From positions 155,233,983-155,297,982 of the forward strand of contig CM038216.1 of the NCBI GenBank assembly GCA_021442155.1: DNA of 64,000 nt, given 5' to 3'. Of this stretch, positions 1 to 10,633 are shown in pieces. This DNA comes from Cymbidium sinense (taxonomy: Eukaryota; Streptophyta; Magnoliopsida; Asparagales; Orchidaceae). The position numbers and the translations under genes were made by a program. Within the stretch, counting starts at the first letter, position 1, and each line of letters opens with the position of its first letter. Under the pieces are notes generated by a model. The model had not been told where the DNA came from, did no database searches, and was given only the letters and a program-made list of their open reading frames with translations.

Positions 1-450
1 TGTTAAATGTTTGAGTGTTATGCTTACAGATATTAAAACAAAGGTGTTAGATATATAGATATATAAGAATTATGATTTGTATGTAATCGCCACTAAAATT
101 ATTCAAATGGTCAATTCCTACTTTTAAGGGCCAGCCACTTATTATTTAAAATTATATCATCTTTCCCTCTTTCCTCCAAACATGTGGCCGGCCACCTCTC
201 ATCCCACTTATTTGGTTTTTTTGAACATTTTTATTTAAAAATCTTTATAACCTTTATCTATAGTTGCTATAATGAAAAATGAGTTTGATCTTCATGGCAG
301 ATTTTTTGGGTGAAAAACTTATAGAACTTGCTTGGGGGCTGATTTTACAATGGCGACTTGGTAGCTAGGTTATTTTGTTTGCATAAATCTGTTAAACTCT
401 TGTCATTGATACATTCCATTACACCTATAGCAATTCCTTGCAATTTAGAT
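1..450. other. AT-rich flank, nothing recognised
   Basis: No long open frame, repeat or RNA gene is seen here. It is the flank of the integrated pararetrovirus copy that starts at about 451, and shows no sign of coding. Confidence 0.5.
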
Positions 451-505
451 ACCTTGTAGAGTTTTGTTCGGTTTTGTTAAGTTTTTTAAGATTTTTTAGT
501 TCTTT
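451..505 (-). repeat. Terminal redundancy of the pararetrovirus, 3' side
   Basis: This copy begins ACCTTGTAGAGTTTTGTTCG and matches 7269-7321 with only a few differences. In viral sense it lies in the RNA leader just upstream of the primer site. The two copies mark where one genome length begins and ends. Confidence 0.75.
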
Positions 506-999
506 TTCGATATTAAGAAGTTTAATTCTAATAGACTCAAAATATGAATTCATATAGAAATAGTATTCTCTTTAATCTTAAGTAAAATTGAAATTATATC
601 TAATAGGGTCCATTACACTTTTGTATAATATTATGAATTTTTATGAGACTAATCTTAATATATGACCTGAATTTTGACCATAAATTCTCCGGTTCTTATC
701 AAATTCTCCTAATCCAATGATTTTCTTGGGGAGATGCAAACTTAACAATCAGACCACAACCTTATTTGATCACTTTAGAGAATCACATCACAACTTAGTT
801 CGTTTCCTACCCTAAGCCTATTCAAATCAAATAGAAATCATAGAAGCATAAAAGCATAATATTATTAATACAGTAGTATAATAACACACATATATATAAT
901 AGTCAGAATATACTTACAGACATAGATCAGAGAGAAGATAAATTTTTAGCCTAGATGGCTATTACACATAATTTTAGTGGTAGCTCTCTTTCTCTCTTT

Positions 1000-1120
1000 C
1001 TCTCTAAGTTGCTTCCTTTTCCTCATCCTCCCTCACCCCTTCATATATAGAAAATGAATAATGTGATGTGTTATCCAAGATGTGACGCCACCTACATTTA
1101 ATTCGACGCCATGACCGACG
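1000..1120 (-). promoter_or_regulatory. Possible pararetroviral RNA promoter (TGACG motifs, TATA box, GA-rich leader)
   Basis: On the - strand there is a TATATATG box at about 1041-1050. TGACG-type motifs lie upstream (around 1082-1086 and 1110-1120). Downstream, just inside the predicted transcript, is a GA-rich tract (about 982-1005). CaMV-like pregenomic RNA promoters use this order. The distance from the presumed start (about 1015) to the primer site, measured round the circle, is about 590 nt, like the long leaders of the family. No activity can be inferred. Confidence 0.4.
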
Positions 1121-1349
1121 CTTTAATTATCGAAGCTTGGATTCTAATTTTTCTCGCTTGTAATGAATTTTTTTTTACAAAAAATACTAAATCTTTTTTT
1201 GCATCTTTTGCAAAATTGTTCTTTTATTTCAGCTAGCTTGCATTTTTCAACAATATGTTATTCATTTTAGATACATTACTTCATGTATCTTCTTGGTGAG
1301 CTTGCAATGACTATAGACCTAACATATTATTCGAAAGCAAAGGATAAAC

Positions 1350-1510
1350 TCATATGTTTGTAATCTTCTTTGTCTCGATCCATAACCCATAAAGTTCATC
1401 TTGGTCTGCTTTGGAAAATTTCTTATTTTCCATGTACTTTAGGTAGAATGGTACTAATTCCAAGTTGAATAATTGTAACTTCCCTTCAATTAATTCAAAC
1501 ATGTAGATAG

Positions 1511-1574
<64 letters not shown>

Positions 1575-1850
1575 CAATGCTTTAAAATAGATTGGAATGT
1601 TTCAACAACATCCATAAATGGTTTAGGTAGTTTACTTAATACAGTGATATTTTCAAGATATATCATTTTAAGTAATCCGCTGAAATATAATTTTTGGAGT
1701 ATTTTGAGATCTGTATCTCCATAAATGTACGTTACATTTATATTTCCTTGAGAATGAAAATATATTTGTCGATTAATTTGTTCTTGAAATAAGGAGAATT
1801 GTTGAATATGTATTTGTAGTTTGGTCAGTTGGGCTATCTTTTTTTAGTTA
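1350..1850 (-). pseudogene. Pararetrovirus ORF downstream of RNase H (position of the transactivator gene)
   Basis: The - strand is open for about 80 codons (about 1574-1840), from a KKIAQLTKLQ motif to an ILKHW motif. It is then interrupted by a long TA microsatellite (1511-1573). On the other side the reading continues in a different frame, with FELIEGK and FSKADQDELYGLW motifs, down to 1350. The position, after RT/RNase H and before the promoter, is where some caulimovirids encode the transactivator/inclusion-body protein. I do not recognise a diagnostic motif, so the assignment rests on position only. The repeat both lengthened and frameshifted the ORF. Confidence 0.45.
1511..1573. repeat. 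(TA)n microsatellite
   Basis: About 62 bp of pure TA repeat lying inside the downstream pararetroviral ORF. Confidence 0.95.
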
Positions 1851-2199
1851 AGACTGATATTCTCAGAGGGATTATGGTCTTGTATTTTGCACATAGTGTA
1901 GAATGTGAGGTAAATCCTCTCGCCTAATTCTCCGAGATATTTATTGACTTTCTCAATTCATTTAATACTTTATTTCCATAATTTTATTTTCATTCCAATT
2001 TTCATATTTGGAACTCGAGTATTTGGAGATAAATATCGATAAGGTGTTCGTCAAACTTAGTTGAATTTTTGTTTGAAGCTATATCAGGATCCATAAGAAT
2101 CGTAATTTGTGTAATTCTATTTCGTTCATGTCGCAAAATTCTCAAGTTAGAGTATTAGCAAGATAATTATTTTTTTCAATATATTCTAAATCAAAACTA

Positions 2200-3530
2200 T
2201 ATGCAGAAAATCAGCTTTGCCATCGAATAAGTCTTTTATTAGGGAGTGAATAAACTATTTTGCCTTTTATAAATGAAATTATTGTCTTATTATCTGTCAT
2301 AATAATAAAATGCTCATTTAAAAATATTTCAAAATCTTTAATTGCATTTTTAATGGCTAAAAGTTCTTTTTCATTAATATGATAATTTTGTTCTGTTCGA
2401 GTATAGGTTCCTGAGGCATATCTGCATAAATTTTTTTATCATTTCGTTTAGCTTTTAAAATAGCATCTAAACAAGTTTTTGAACTATCGATTTCAATAAT
2501 TAATTTTTCTTCATTATTGAGAAGATTTAATTTAGGAAGATTTTTATAAGTTAACTTAATATTTTGTAAAATACTTTCATTATTTTTGTCCCAATTTCAG
2601 GCCATATTTTTTCTAAGTTTCCTTTGTAGTGGGGCTCTTAAAGTTGTTAAATTTTTAATAAAAGCTTCAACATAATTAATACATCCTATAAATCTTTGTA
2701 ATTCTTTTTTATTAATAATATTAGAAAATTGATCGATTTTTTATGAAATATGATCTTGTAATTCAATAGCTCCTTGATTTATTTTCTAGACCTAAAAATT
2801 CTATATTCTGAGTTACAAAGACTATTTCTTTCTTGCTTAAAGCAATATCATGTTTATAGGCTTTTTTGTGAAAATAGTGTTAAATGTTTTAGTGTAGAAG
2901 TACAGTATTATTTAAAATAAGAATATTATCAACATATATTAAGGCAAAAGTACTAAATTTAACAAATAAATAATCCATGTATTTGAAATATCTGTGGTGC
3001 ATTTTTGAGACTAAAAGACATCACATTTCATTGATAGTGTATTGTGGTGTACTAAATGTAGTAAATTTTTTACTGTCAATATTGCATCTTAATTTGTCAA
3101 AATTTGGATTTGCAATCTAATTTAGAAAATCATTTAGCATTTTTTATTTGATTGATTAAGACTTCTTTGTTAGGTAAGAAGTAGCCATCAAATTTAGTAT
3201 CATTTAATTTTTTGTAATTAATCACCATTCTGGTTTTTCCTCATACTTGTTCAGCATGATTTCTAATAGGCTACCATGTGGACTATTACTAGATTCTATA
3301 AGGTGAAGTTATAAAAGTTCAGATATTTGTGATTTAAATTCTAATTTATCATCAATATAGTGTATTTCATTGATCTTACTCGAATGATAAGAGTAGAATA
3401 AATCAATTCTATGTGGGCAATAGACTCATCTTTAGCCCAAAATTGAAGTGGATTTTTTGAAAATGTTCTGGAAAACAAGGTTTCAGCAAAATGTTGTAAT
3501 TGTTGAAGTTTGTCGAAATTCATAGAAAAG
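2200..3530 (-). pseudogene. Pararetrovirus reverse transcriptase and RNase H, broken
   Basis: This region would encode the polymerase that copies pregenomic RNA into DNA. On the - strand, in order, there is an RT finger motif MVINYKKLND (3199-3228), an active-site motif YVDN (2925-2936) in place of the usual YVDD, an RNase H start IEIDSSKTCLDA (about 2470-2505), and a later RNase H block with MTDNK and ending in RLIRW (about 2215-2305). These motifs are in the order expected for caulimovirid polymerases. Several stops and frame changes separate them. The second Asp of the RT active site reads Asn, which by itself would be expected to abolish catalysis. Similarity to plant LTR retrotransposon RT is lower than to pararetroviruses. 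Confidence 0.8.
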
Positions 3531-3869
3531 TATAAATAAGAGGAAAGGCTATGTGTAGAAAGATGATTTTGAATAATTTTATCTAAATATCACCACGTTG
3601 GCTACGAAGAATTTGGTGGGGGGGGCTGTGAAGGATTGTGAGAGGTGGGTTAAGATATAAAGGGACAGGAAAGAGTATGATTACAGGGAGTAATTAATTC
3701 GAGATAATCAGAGTATTGAGTGAAAGAATACATCGATTTAAAAAAAATATTGCCAAGTATGAAATTGGGATCGGGATCATCCATACACCAAAGATGCGGT
3801 ATTTTAATAAGAGTTTCATAAAGGAGTATGTATTAATTTGACCAATAGTTTTTAATTGTACGAATACCA

Positions 3870-4360
3870 TTAAAAGGTATCTAAGAGTAAATTTTCTTGT
3901 TGCGGAAGAATATGTGATGGAAGTAGACATTGTTTACAAACAATGATATCACTACCTGTTTCGCATACAACATGAATAGGAATAGGTTCATAAGTAGGGA
4001 GATATAATTCAATTTGAATGTAACTATGAAAGTTAACTATGATGTCGGGTATAATAAAAGAATTAATTTGTACAATAGAATCAGTAAATGTAACAATATG
4101 TTGTTGGAAGAAATCCATTCCTACCAAAATTCATCCTTTTTCTATATCTTATGTTAAGAAGGTATGTTGAAAGTCGATTCTTTGATTTTGTTTATCCTAA
4201 AAATTAAATAGAATATTAGTCTCATTATGACAGTAATGTTTATTACCATGATAGTCTTTATATATATAAGGTTCATTTCATTGAATTTGTAAAGTTGTAG
4301 GGATTAAAGAGATATGATATGAGAACTATGTGATCCAGTGTCTAATAGAATAAAAATGAT
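3870..4360 (-). pseudogene. Pararetrovirus aspartic protease region, broken
   Basis: A LLDTGSHS motif is visible on the - strand, with DTGS at 4331-4342. This is the catalytic triad of a retroviral-type aspartic protease that would process the polyprotein. It is followed by an 85-codon open stretch (3870-4127) that includes a second D-containing element (CETGSDIIVC). The region lies between the movement-protein-like ORF and the RT, as expected for the family. Stops lie between the pieces, so no intact protease remains. Confidence 0.65.
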
Positions 4361-4392
4361 ATTTTTTGGAGAAATATAATATCATTTTAAAA

Positions 4393-5025
4393 TTAATTGA
4401 TTATTTGAATGTTGTATTTTTCTAGAATCAATTGAATGATAAGATTATTATCATGTTCATTAAATAATAGTTGTCTTCTGGGTAATATAAAACTATTTCC
4501 TAAATTACTACTTTCTGCAAAGTCAAGGTATAGATTATCAGGCGGAGGTGTTAAATTTATATAATCTACTTCCTCTAGTTGGATAGTCTGTCCTATTTGA
4601 GAAAATATGGAATCTATATGAATATGTTCATTATTTATTTTGAATACTACAGTATTATGTTGATTGTTGTAGGCGTATACGAATTGATATGTAATGCTGT
4701 AAACAACACTTCCTCGCCTTAATTGAACTCGATCTAGTTTATGTTTAAGAGTAAGAGTTCTATATATATGTCTATCCTTGATATTTATAACATAATTAGG
4801 GTGTAGATTAAACATTAATGTTTGATAACATAAGTTTCTTTGGATTACTCTTAATAAAGCATCTTTTTTAGAATGAATAATTCTATCATCATATATCCAA
4901 AGAATAATAGGGCTATCTATACCTTTACGAAAATATGCTTTTATTAATACTTGGATTCCTTCAAAAAATATGTGTCTATATTTTTCTGGATGAGGTATTT
5001 TTTGTAAATCTTGATTTTGTATCAT
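4393..5025 (-). pseudogene. Movement-protein-like ORF of the pararetrovirus
   Basis: This 210-codon stretch is the longest uninterrupted frame of the viral copy. The middle part (roughly residues 40-130) contains ILWIYDDRIIHSKKDALL, FNLHPNYVINIKD and a TYQFVYAYNNQH block. These resemble the core of 30K-superfamily movement proteins, which let plant viruses pass through plasmodesmata. It lies between the coat zinc knuckle and the protease. It was probably part of a longer coat/movement polyprotein, so the first Met shown need not be a true start. The family call is moderate, based on pattern and position. Confidence 0.55.
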
Positions 5026-5464
5026 ATAATTATATAAATGAATTTTTGTACTTTCTTGAGCTACAATTATTTCAATAGGATATTCTCTTTGTCTAATACT
5101 ATAATGAACTAATTTTTTTCAATTTAATATTGACATATCAAAACAGTCTTTTGTTTCTAAGGATAATTTTCTTTTTCTAATCTTTTTATATTCATCTTCT
5201 GAAAGAATTAATTGTCTACTATATTTGAATTGATCATCTATAATTTCATCTGTATTATTTATTCGTTCAAGTTCAGACATTTATTCAGAATATAAATATT
5301 ATTCTAAGTCATTATCTGAATAACAATATTGATTTATAAGATCATTTTTTTGATCAGATAATTTATAGATTTTTTCCTCATAATCTATTTCAAAAATATC
5401 AAAAATAGGTTTTAATTCTCGTTCTTCTATAATATGGACAAATTTAATTTCTGAAACTTTAGTT

Positions 5465-7130
5465 CTTTTAAGACATTCATTAGCATACTATCCTTCTTCT
5501 TTACATAGCCAATGTTTATAGATTTTTGATTTTTTATTAAATTTTTTTTCCTAAAATTTCTTTTTTATTTTAATATTTAGTTTATGTTTAGTTGTTTTCT
5601 TAAAGAGCTTTTTCTTTTTACAACTTGATCCGATACGTGAAGTTGTATTTTTTGAACATCCTATTGGTGTGCTACCAAATCGTTTTGTTACAACATGAAG
5701 ATTGTTTATATGTTTTATTTTGTTTATGTAGATCAATTTGCTGATAGGCTTCTGCTAACTTTTCTTCGTAAATAAAATTCTACTTCCTAAAGTTATATTT
5801 GTAGGATATTGTTGCTGAAATGCTTGACTCCAAACTATATTTTAAGGTTTAGGTAATTTATAAAAATACGTATTAAGATATTGATTATGTTCATTATATA
5901 GAATATAATAAAATAATTTTTGATATTCACAACTATATTAATTTAAATAACATAAATTACAAATACTTAGTATGGTAAGTTTTTGTATGGAAATTTCAGA
6001 CAGTTTTTTAGCTTTTTCTTCTTCTGTATTGAATCTAATTTTATATCATAAGAATTCACTTTTAATAAAATCTGCATAAATTTTTATCTATTTATCAGGT
6101 GTACTTATAGTAGATTCTGCTAGGCATATATTTCTTATTTCTTATTTCTTATTTCTGATTTGATCGAAGTCCAAGAAATCATTTTTTTATAAATACCTGT
6201 AAGAATATTTTTAAGAAATCCATATGCATTTTCTCCTTGAAGATTATAATTATATAGGGCTAAACTATTTTCTATGGTCCATTTATCTATAATTTCAACA
6301 ATTTTTTTGCAACAATGTTTAAGCAAACTCCATATCCGCTAATTGCATTATTGAGAAAATCTTCTTTTTTTGTATTATTTTTCCACTATTTCTAGGAAGT
6401 ATCGTCTTATACTATGAGGTAAGTAATGTTGTAAGAAGGCTACTAGGTTCACTAATTGGTGTTGATATAATACAAAGATTAAATCATCTAATTCTTGAGA
6501 TGATTCATTAATATTTATAATTTTATTAATCTTTATAGCTCCTTGGATATTACTTCTGCTGGGAGTAGTAATAGTTTTTTCAGAATACCAAGGTAAAGTT
6601 TCTTTGAGTTCTTGTAAATAAAATTCAGTGCAGACGCATTCTGCTAAAATTGTAGCTATCTATATTATTATTAAGAATTTGTTGGTTTTCAAAAATTCTT
6701 TTTCCTAACTTAGTTATATTACAGGTACGTTCAGTATGACTGATAGGCTTATATCTTTTTTGTAAAAGTTTTTTAATTTTTTTAGTTCTATTATTTTGAA
6801 TTTGATTTAGTTCCATATCTCACAAGTTATTATTTTGTTCGAAGTATTCAAATTGATTCCAAGTTCATAATATTATTTTAATATCATATAACTAATAACA
6901 GTCAATTCATTAAAGTTCCCTAAAGGAGGTTTTATATGGAAGATTTGTTCTTCTATGAAAACTTCTAATTGATTATTATAAATGTTTATTCTTAATAGTT
7001 CTCGAATTCTTTTGAATTCATTTTCTGAATATTCTTTAGTTATTTTTATTATAAAAATATATCTTATTCTAATTCTTTTAATTTACGTTTAAACATTTCC
7101 TTTTCTTCTCTTATTTCTGATTTATAAGAG
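5465..7130 (-). pseudogene. Pararetrovirus coat-protein region with a damaged zinc knuckle
   Basis: Several short - strand frames (6625-6816, 6135-6326, 5551-5736) are rich in Lys, Ile and Asn and end in a CCHC-type knuckle at about 5470-5520. There the pattern HWLCKEEG-stop-YANEC has the first Cys replaced by His and the His codon replaced by a stop. The upstream piece with GENAYGFLKNILTGIY fits a coat-protein core. The knuckle would have bound the packaged RNA. The gene is fragmented by many stops and shifts and is certainly inactive. Confidence 0.6.
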
Positions 7131-7232
7131 GGAAAGTTACTATTATAAGAATAACTAGGCGTGCACAGACAGACATAATTCTTATCACAGTGTTGACTAT
7201 TTATTATAAGTTATTCAATTTTATCTTTTTCA

Positions 7233-7245
7233 GGCTCTGATACCA
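7233..7245 (-). other. tRNA-Met primer-binding site
   Basis: The - strand reads TGGTATCAGAGCC, the standard plant initiator tRNA-Met primer site shared by caulimovirids and many LTR elements. It fixes the orientation and lies 23 bp inside the right-hand terminal repeat. Confidence 0.85.
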
Positions 7246-7268
7246 TTTTTTTGGTGGTCTCTATCTGA

Positions 7269-7321
7269 ACCTTGTAGAGTTTTGTTCGGTTTTATTAAGT
7301 TTTTAAAGATTTTTTAGCTCT
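7269..7321 (-). repeat. Terminal redundancy of the pararetrovirus, 5' side
   Basis: Matches 451-505 with a few substitutions and one or two small gaps. Similarity stops at about 7321, taken as the right edge of the integrated copy. Confidence 0.75.
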
Positions 7322-7789
7322 CGACCACATCAAGGAAAAAAAAAAACATAGACTTAGTCTCAGCATACTCCCACTTGCATGGTCTTTCTCTGCTTGAAAC
7401 TTGATCAAATGCTCTTGAATATTATTAAAAACATCTCTTTATATATTTCAAGTGTTTTTAGCCATTGACTTCCCATAGCCTACCCAATTAAAACCATAAA
7501 CTCTAGTCATTAGCACTTAGGTTGGGGTGTTTCCCCTTGGTTGACCTTTCTCCTTTATCCCAAAACTCCACTTCAACCCTTCAACCCCCCAACATTTCGA
7601 TAGCTTTTTCATTTCTCTAATCCTTATTTGTAGGCATTATGATTACTGGAATGTCATCTAATCAAGGCTTTCTCAATTTGCTATTATGATAAAAAGTTTC
7701 ATGGATAGCTAATGAGTCATAGAATATTTAAATATTTTTGATGATTTAGTAGCTAGGACATAATGCAACATTGACAATTTTCCCATAAG
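7322..7789. other. Unassigned AT-rich spacer
   Basis: I see no motif, repeat or frame that I can assign between the pararetrovirus and the gypsy fragment. Confidence 0.4.
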
Positions 7790-8462
7790 TTTGTTATAAG
7801 CCTTATGGTGGAGATCAGAAATGAGATAGAATCATGGGACCTTCAAATCCTTGATGATGTATTTTACTATGCTGTCCTCATTGAAAGGCAAAATAGTTCA
7901 CACCCATTTTTATGACTAGAACATAATTTGCCTCTCGTTCTACCCAACGGTCTACAGTCAGATCTAATCCTCCCCCAAGTAGTACCTACAACACATAAAC
8001 CATTACAAAATCTACTTTTAGAAATAACAAGGATATTATTTATTTCAAATGCACAAAAAAAAATGAATGCAAAAATTATGCAAAACTTAGGTCTTATTTC
8101 TAGAGGAGACTAACGATCAAAAGGAGGAATAAGAGGAAATTAGAGATGCTATCACTTTTTGATAATGATATAGGAGATCTTGAAGATCACTCAATTAGTG
8201 ATGATGAGATGCCTATCTATAGGGGAAAATGAGTTTAGATGATTAAAGCAGAAGAAATATTTTTAATATGTTTGTTATATGTAACATTAGAATTTGTGAA
8301 CTTGTGATTGATGGAAGTTGTACTATGAATGTAATATCCGCACAAGAATTAATAAGTGGAAACTTAGATATTGAATCTCATCTAGAGCCCTTTCATGTGA
8401 ACTGGATGAACTTCGTATCTCTTCAAGTTATTAGTATATGCATGGTGCCCATAAAAATGTAA
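7790..8462 (+). mobile_element. Ty3/gypsy gag-protease fragment
   Basis: Three pieces follow each other on the + strand. The first is a gag C-terminal-like stretch (EIESWDLQILDDVFYYA, about 7812-7870). The second is a decayed zinc knuckle followed by LRSYF (about 8035-8100). The third is a 64-codon retropepsin-like frame (8268-8462) with CELVIDGSCTMNVIS, FHVNW and MVPIKM, where the expected D-S/G-GSCTNV block is slightly damaged. Gypsy polyproteins have this order. No LTRs, RT or integrase are seen nearby, so it is an isolated fragment. Confidence 0.55.
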
Positions 8463-8503
8463 TGTTATGTGGAATAAAATGTATATATATACACACACAC
8501 ATA

Positions 8504-8732
8504 CAACAACATACCAAAAACTAAAAAATAATGCTTATAAGAAAAGGCTAACAAATCATAATGAGTCAAGTAATCCTTGGCTAAATAATCCAAAAGTCAA
8601 GTGTTGTAAGGCACTTGTGGCTAACTCTTGGTTAGTGTCTGTGTCTATGTGTCTATATATATATGTATGTATCTATGTATATGTATGTATGTATATTTAT
8701 ATGTATGTTGTGTATGTATATGTATGTATGTA

Positions 8733-8772
<40 letters not shown>

Positions 8773-8933
8773 GACACAGACACAGACACTAACCAAGGGT
8801 TAGCTAACCAATGTGCTTTACAACACTTGAAGTCTGGATTATTTAACCAAGGGTTACTTGACTCATTGAGATTTGTTGCAATTAACATGTCTTTTCTTAT
8901 AAGCATTCCTTTTTAGTTTTTGGTCTTTTGCTG
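8504..8933. mobile_element. Foldback/MITE-like element with long inverted arms
   Basis: The left arm (about 8504-8655) and the right arm (about 8770-8933) are inverted copies. Both contain ACCAAAAACT, GCTTATAAGAAAAG, AATGAGTCAAGTAA, CAAGTGTTGTAA and TTGGTTAGTGTCTGTGTCT. Inner deletions of a few bases separate them. The outermost bases (TACARCAA...) match at about 18 of 21 positions. The centre (8656-8769) is TATG/TA-rich repeat. No transposase is present and no clear target duplication was found, so the superfamily is unknown. Both strands appear to encode the same peptide only because of the palindrome. Confidence 0.75.
8735..8769. repeat. (TA)n microsatellite in the foldback loop
   Basis: Pure TA run next to a TATG-rich stretch that forms the spacer of the inverted arms. 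Confidence 0.9.
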
Positions 8934-9296
8934 TAGACTACTTGTGACTTGTGTGATGCATTTAATGTTGTGAGCATTCTAGACAAAGCTTTAACATAGT
9001 TAAATGCAAAATATTGAGCCTCTCTTCTCTGTTTATCTTTCTCTATTACTTTGGTTTTGTATTTTGTCATAATAGCCATGATTTTTGTGTTAAACTTTAC
9101 GGGCTAAAATGTTAAAATTGTGGTGACCTTACAATCAATACTCCATGAGGAAAGGATGATAAATTGTTGAATCTATGTTGGAAGCGAGATATGTCGTCGA
9201 AATAAGGAGACTATCAGTATGATTTTGTTGCTAATAAAAACTTATTCTTTTGAACGAAAAACACCATAGACAAAATATGAACTCTATCGATTGATG

Positions 9297-9381
<85 letters not shown>

Positions 9382-9582
9382 AAGAGAATATGTTACATTA
9401 TGTTTTGATGTGTGTGTGTCCATTTTTATTTTTCTGCTAGAATTAAGAGGGCAAATAAGTGAACAATTGAAAATAGTAATGCCATTTCGAAATTGACCAC
9501 TGATTAACTGAAGTTCCAACTCGTCCCTGCAAACTATTCTAAAATGATGTTTGAAGCATTTTGTTCCATTTATTGAATTGAT
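8934..9582. other. Unassigned spacer with a TA microsatellite
   Basis: Apart from the microsatellite at 9300-9379 I recognise nothing. A - strand frame at about 9400-9590 reads without stops but resembles no family I know. Confidence 0.4.
9300..9379. repeat. (AT)n microsatellite, about 80 bp
   Basis: Pure AT dinucleotide run, the longest in the window. Confidence 0.95.
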
Positions 9583-10510
9583 TTTGTCATTAAGGATATG
9601 TATACTAGAGCTGTTACTTGTGTCCAAACACAAGGAGAATTGACAAAATATTTTTCTATTGATTGGATTACATCAAGGACTTTAAGCCCTTATCTTTCTT
9701 TAGTTATGGATGTTCTTACTAGGTATTCTGAAAGAAAGATGTACCTTGGTGTATGCTTTTTGCTAATGAGATTCTTCTTGTTGATAAGACTAGAGAGGGA
9801 GTCCAAGAGAAACTTGAATTATGGAGGTCAACCTTAGAATCTAAGGGTTTTCGTTTAAGTAGATCTAAAACTGAATATATGGAGTGTAAATTTAGTTGTG
9901 GAAGTTCTAGTGGTAGTGTTGTGCCATTAGATGAACAAGTCATTAAAAAGAGTGAGTGATTCAAATATTTAGGCTCTATTGTTCAAAATGATGGTGAAAT
10001 AGATGGAGATGTTATTAGTAGAATTCAAGTTGGATGGTTGAAGTGAATGCATCCCTATTATGTAAAAAAAGTACCGCTTAACTTAAGGGAAAATTTTATA
10101 AGATGGTGGTAAGACTTGCAATGATTTATGGTGCAAAAAAAAAAAAGAGAAGCATAAGACTAAGTTAAGTGTTGCAAAGATGAGGATGCGTGGATGAGTG
10201 GCTTTACTCTTAGAGAAAAATGCTAAATTAGTATGTTGAAAAAAGTTGAAGTAAAGTGGCAGATAAGATTAGAGAGTCGCCTTAGATGGTTAATAAAGTC
10301 CAATGACCGGAGAGTAGATGCATTAGATTTGCCTTATGTTAAGAAAGGTAGACCTAAAAGACTTGGTTAAGATGTATAAAAAATGACCTAAGTATACTTG
10401 AATTAAATGAGAATTTGACACATAATAGGGCACAATGGAGACGAATGATTTATATAGGCGACCCCACTTAGTGGGATAAAGGCTTGTTGTTGTTGTTGTT
10501 GTTGTTGTTC
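9583..10510 (+). mobile_element. RTE-type LINE, 5'-truncated copy A
   Basis: Sequence matches the 3' part of the near-complete LINE at 29780-32760. RT motifs include [21 protein letters not shown] and [15 protein letters not shown]; the active site FVDD of the sister copy reads FANE here. The 3' end has the characteristic CCCCACTTAGTGGGATAAAG followed by a TTG tail (10483-10509). RTE LINEs insert by target-primed reverse transcription and are often truncated at the 5' end, as here. Many frameshifts show it is dead. It ends only about 124 bp before the TOC90 start codon. Confidence 0.85.
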
Positions 10511-10633
10511 GCTTCTGAAACTCTATATTTTATTTTCATCAGAGACAATGGATTTGGCATTATTATTGTTTTTCAGCTTTGTATGCTCATTAATATAAAT
10601 CACACTCTTTCATATTTTCTTCAGTTTCAAAGT

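Larger units (their letters stand above)
451..7321 (-). mobile_element. Endogenous caulimovirid-like pararetrovirus, about one genome long, decayed
   Basis: Read on the - strand from 7321 to 451, this segment has a tRNA-Met-type primer site, a coat-protein zinc knuckle, a movement-protein-like ORF, an Asp protease (DTGS), a reverse transcriptase with RNase H, a further ORF, and a TATA/TGACG promoter-like stretch. No integrase is seen. The ends share a direct repeat of only about 53 bp, and the primer site lies 23 bp inside it rather than abutting it. This fits an integrated circular pararetrovirus with slight terminal redundancy better than an LTR retrotransposon. Unit length is about 6.8 kb, a little short for the family (roughly 7-9 kb). 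Most frames are broken by stops and shifts, so it is an old, non-functional copy. The genus is not certain; having the coat zinc knuckle upstream of the movement domain recalls cavemovirus/solendovirus arrangements. Confidence 0.82.

Noticed and set aside
451..7321. Interpretation as an LTR retrotransposon
   Set aside because: The terminal repeats are only about 53 bp, the primer site does not abut them, and no integrase was found, whereas coat zinc knuckle, movement-like and promoter features fit a pararetrovirus.
8467..8916. 149-codon frame with Tyr-Ile repeats
   Set aside because: It is produced by the foldback arms and the TA/TATG core; the same peptide appears on the opposite strand.
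9214..9633. 139-codon - strand frame crossing the AT microsatellite
   Set aside because: Most of it is translated AT repeat; the remaining part resembles no protein.
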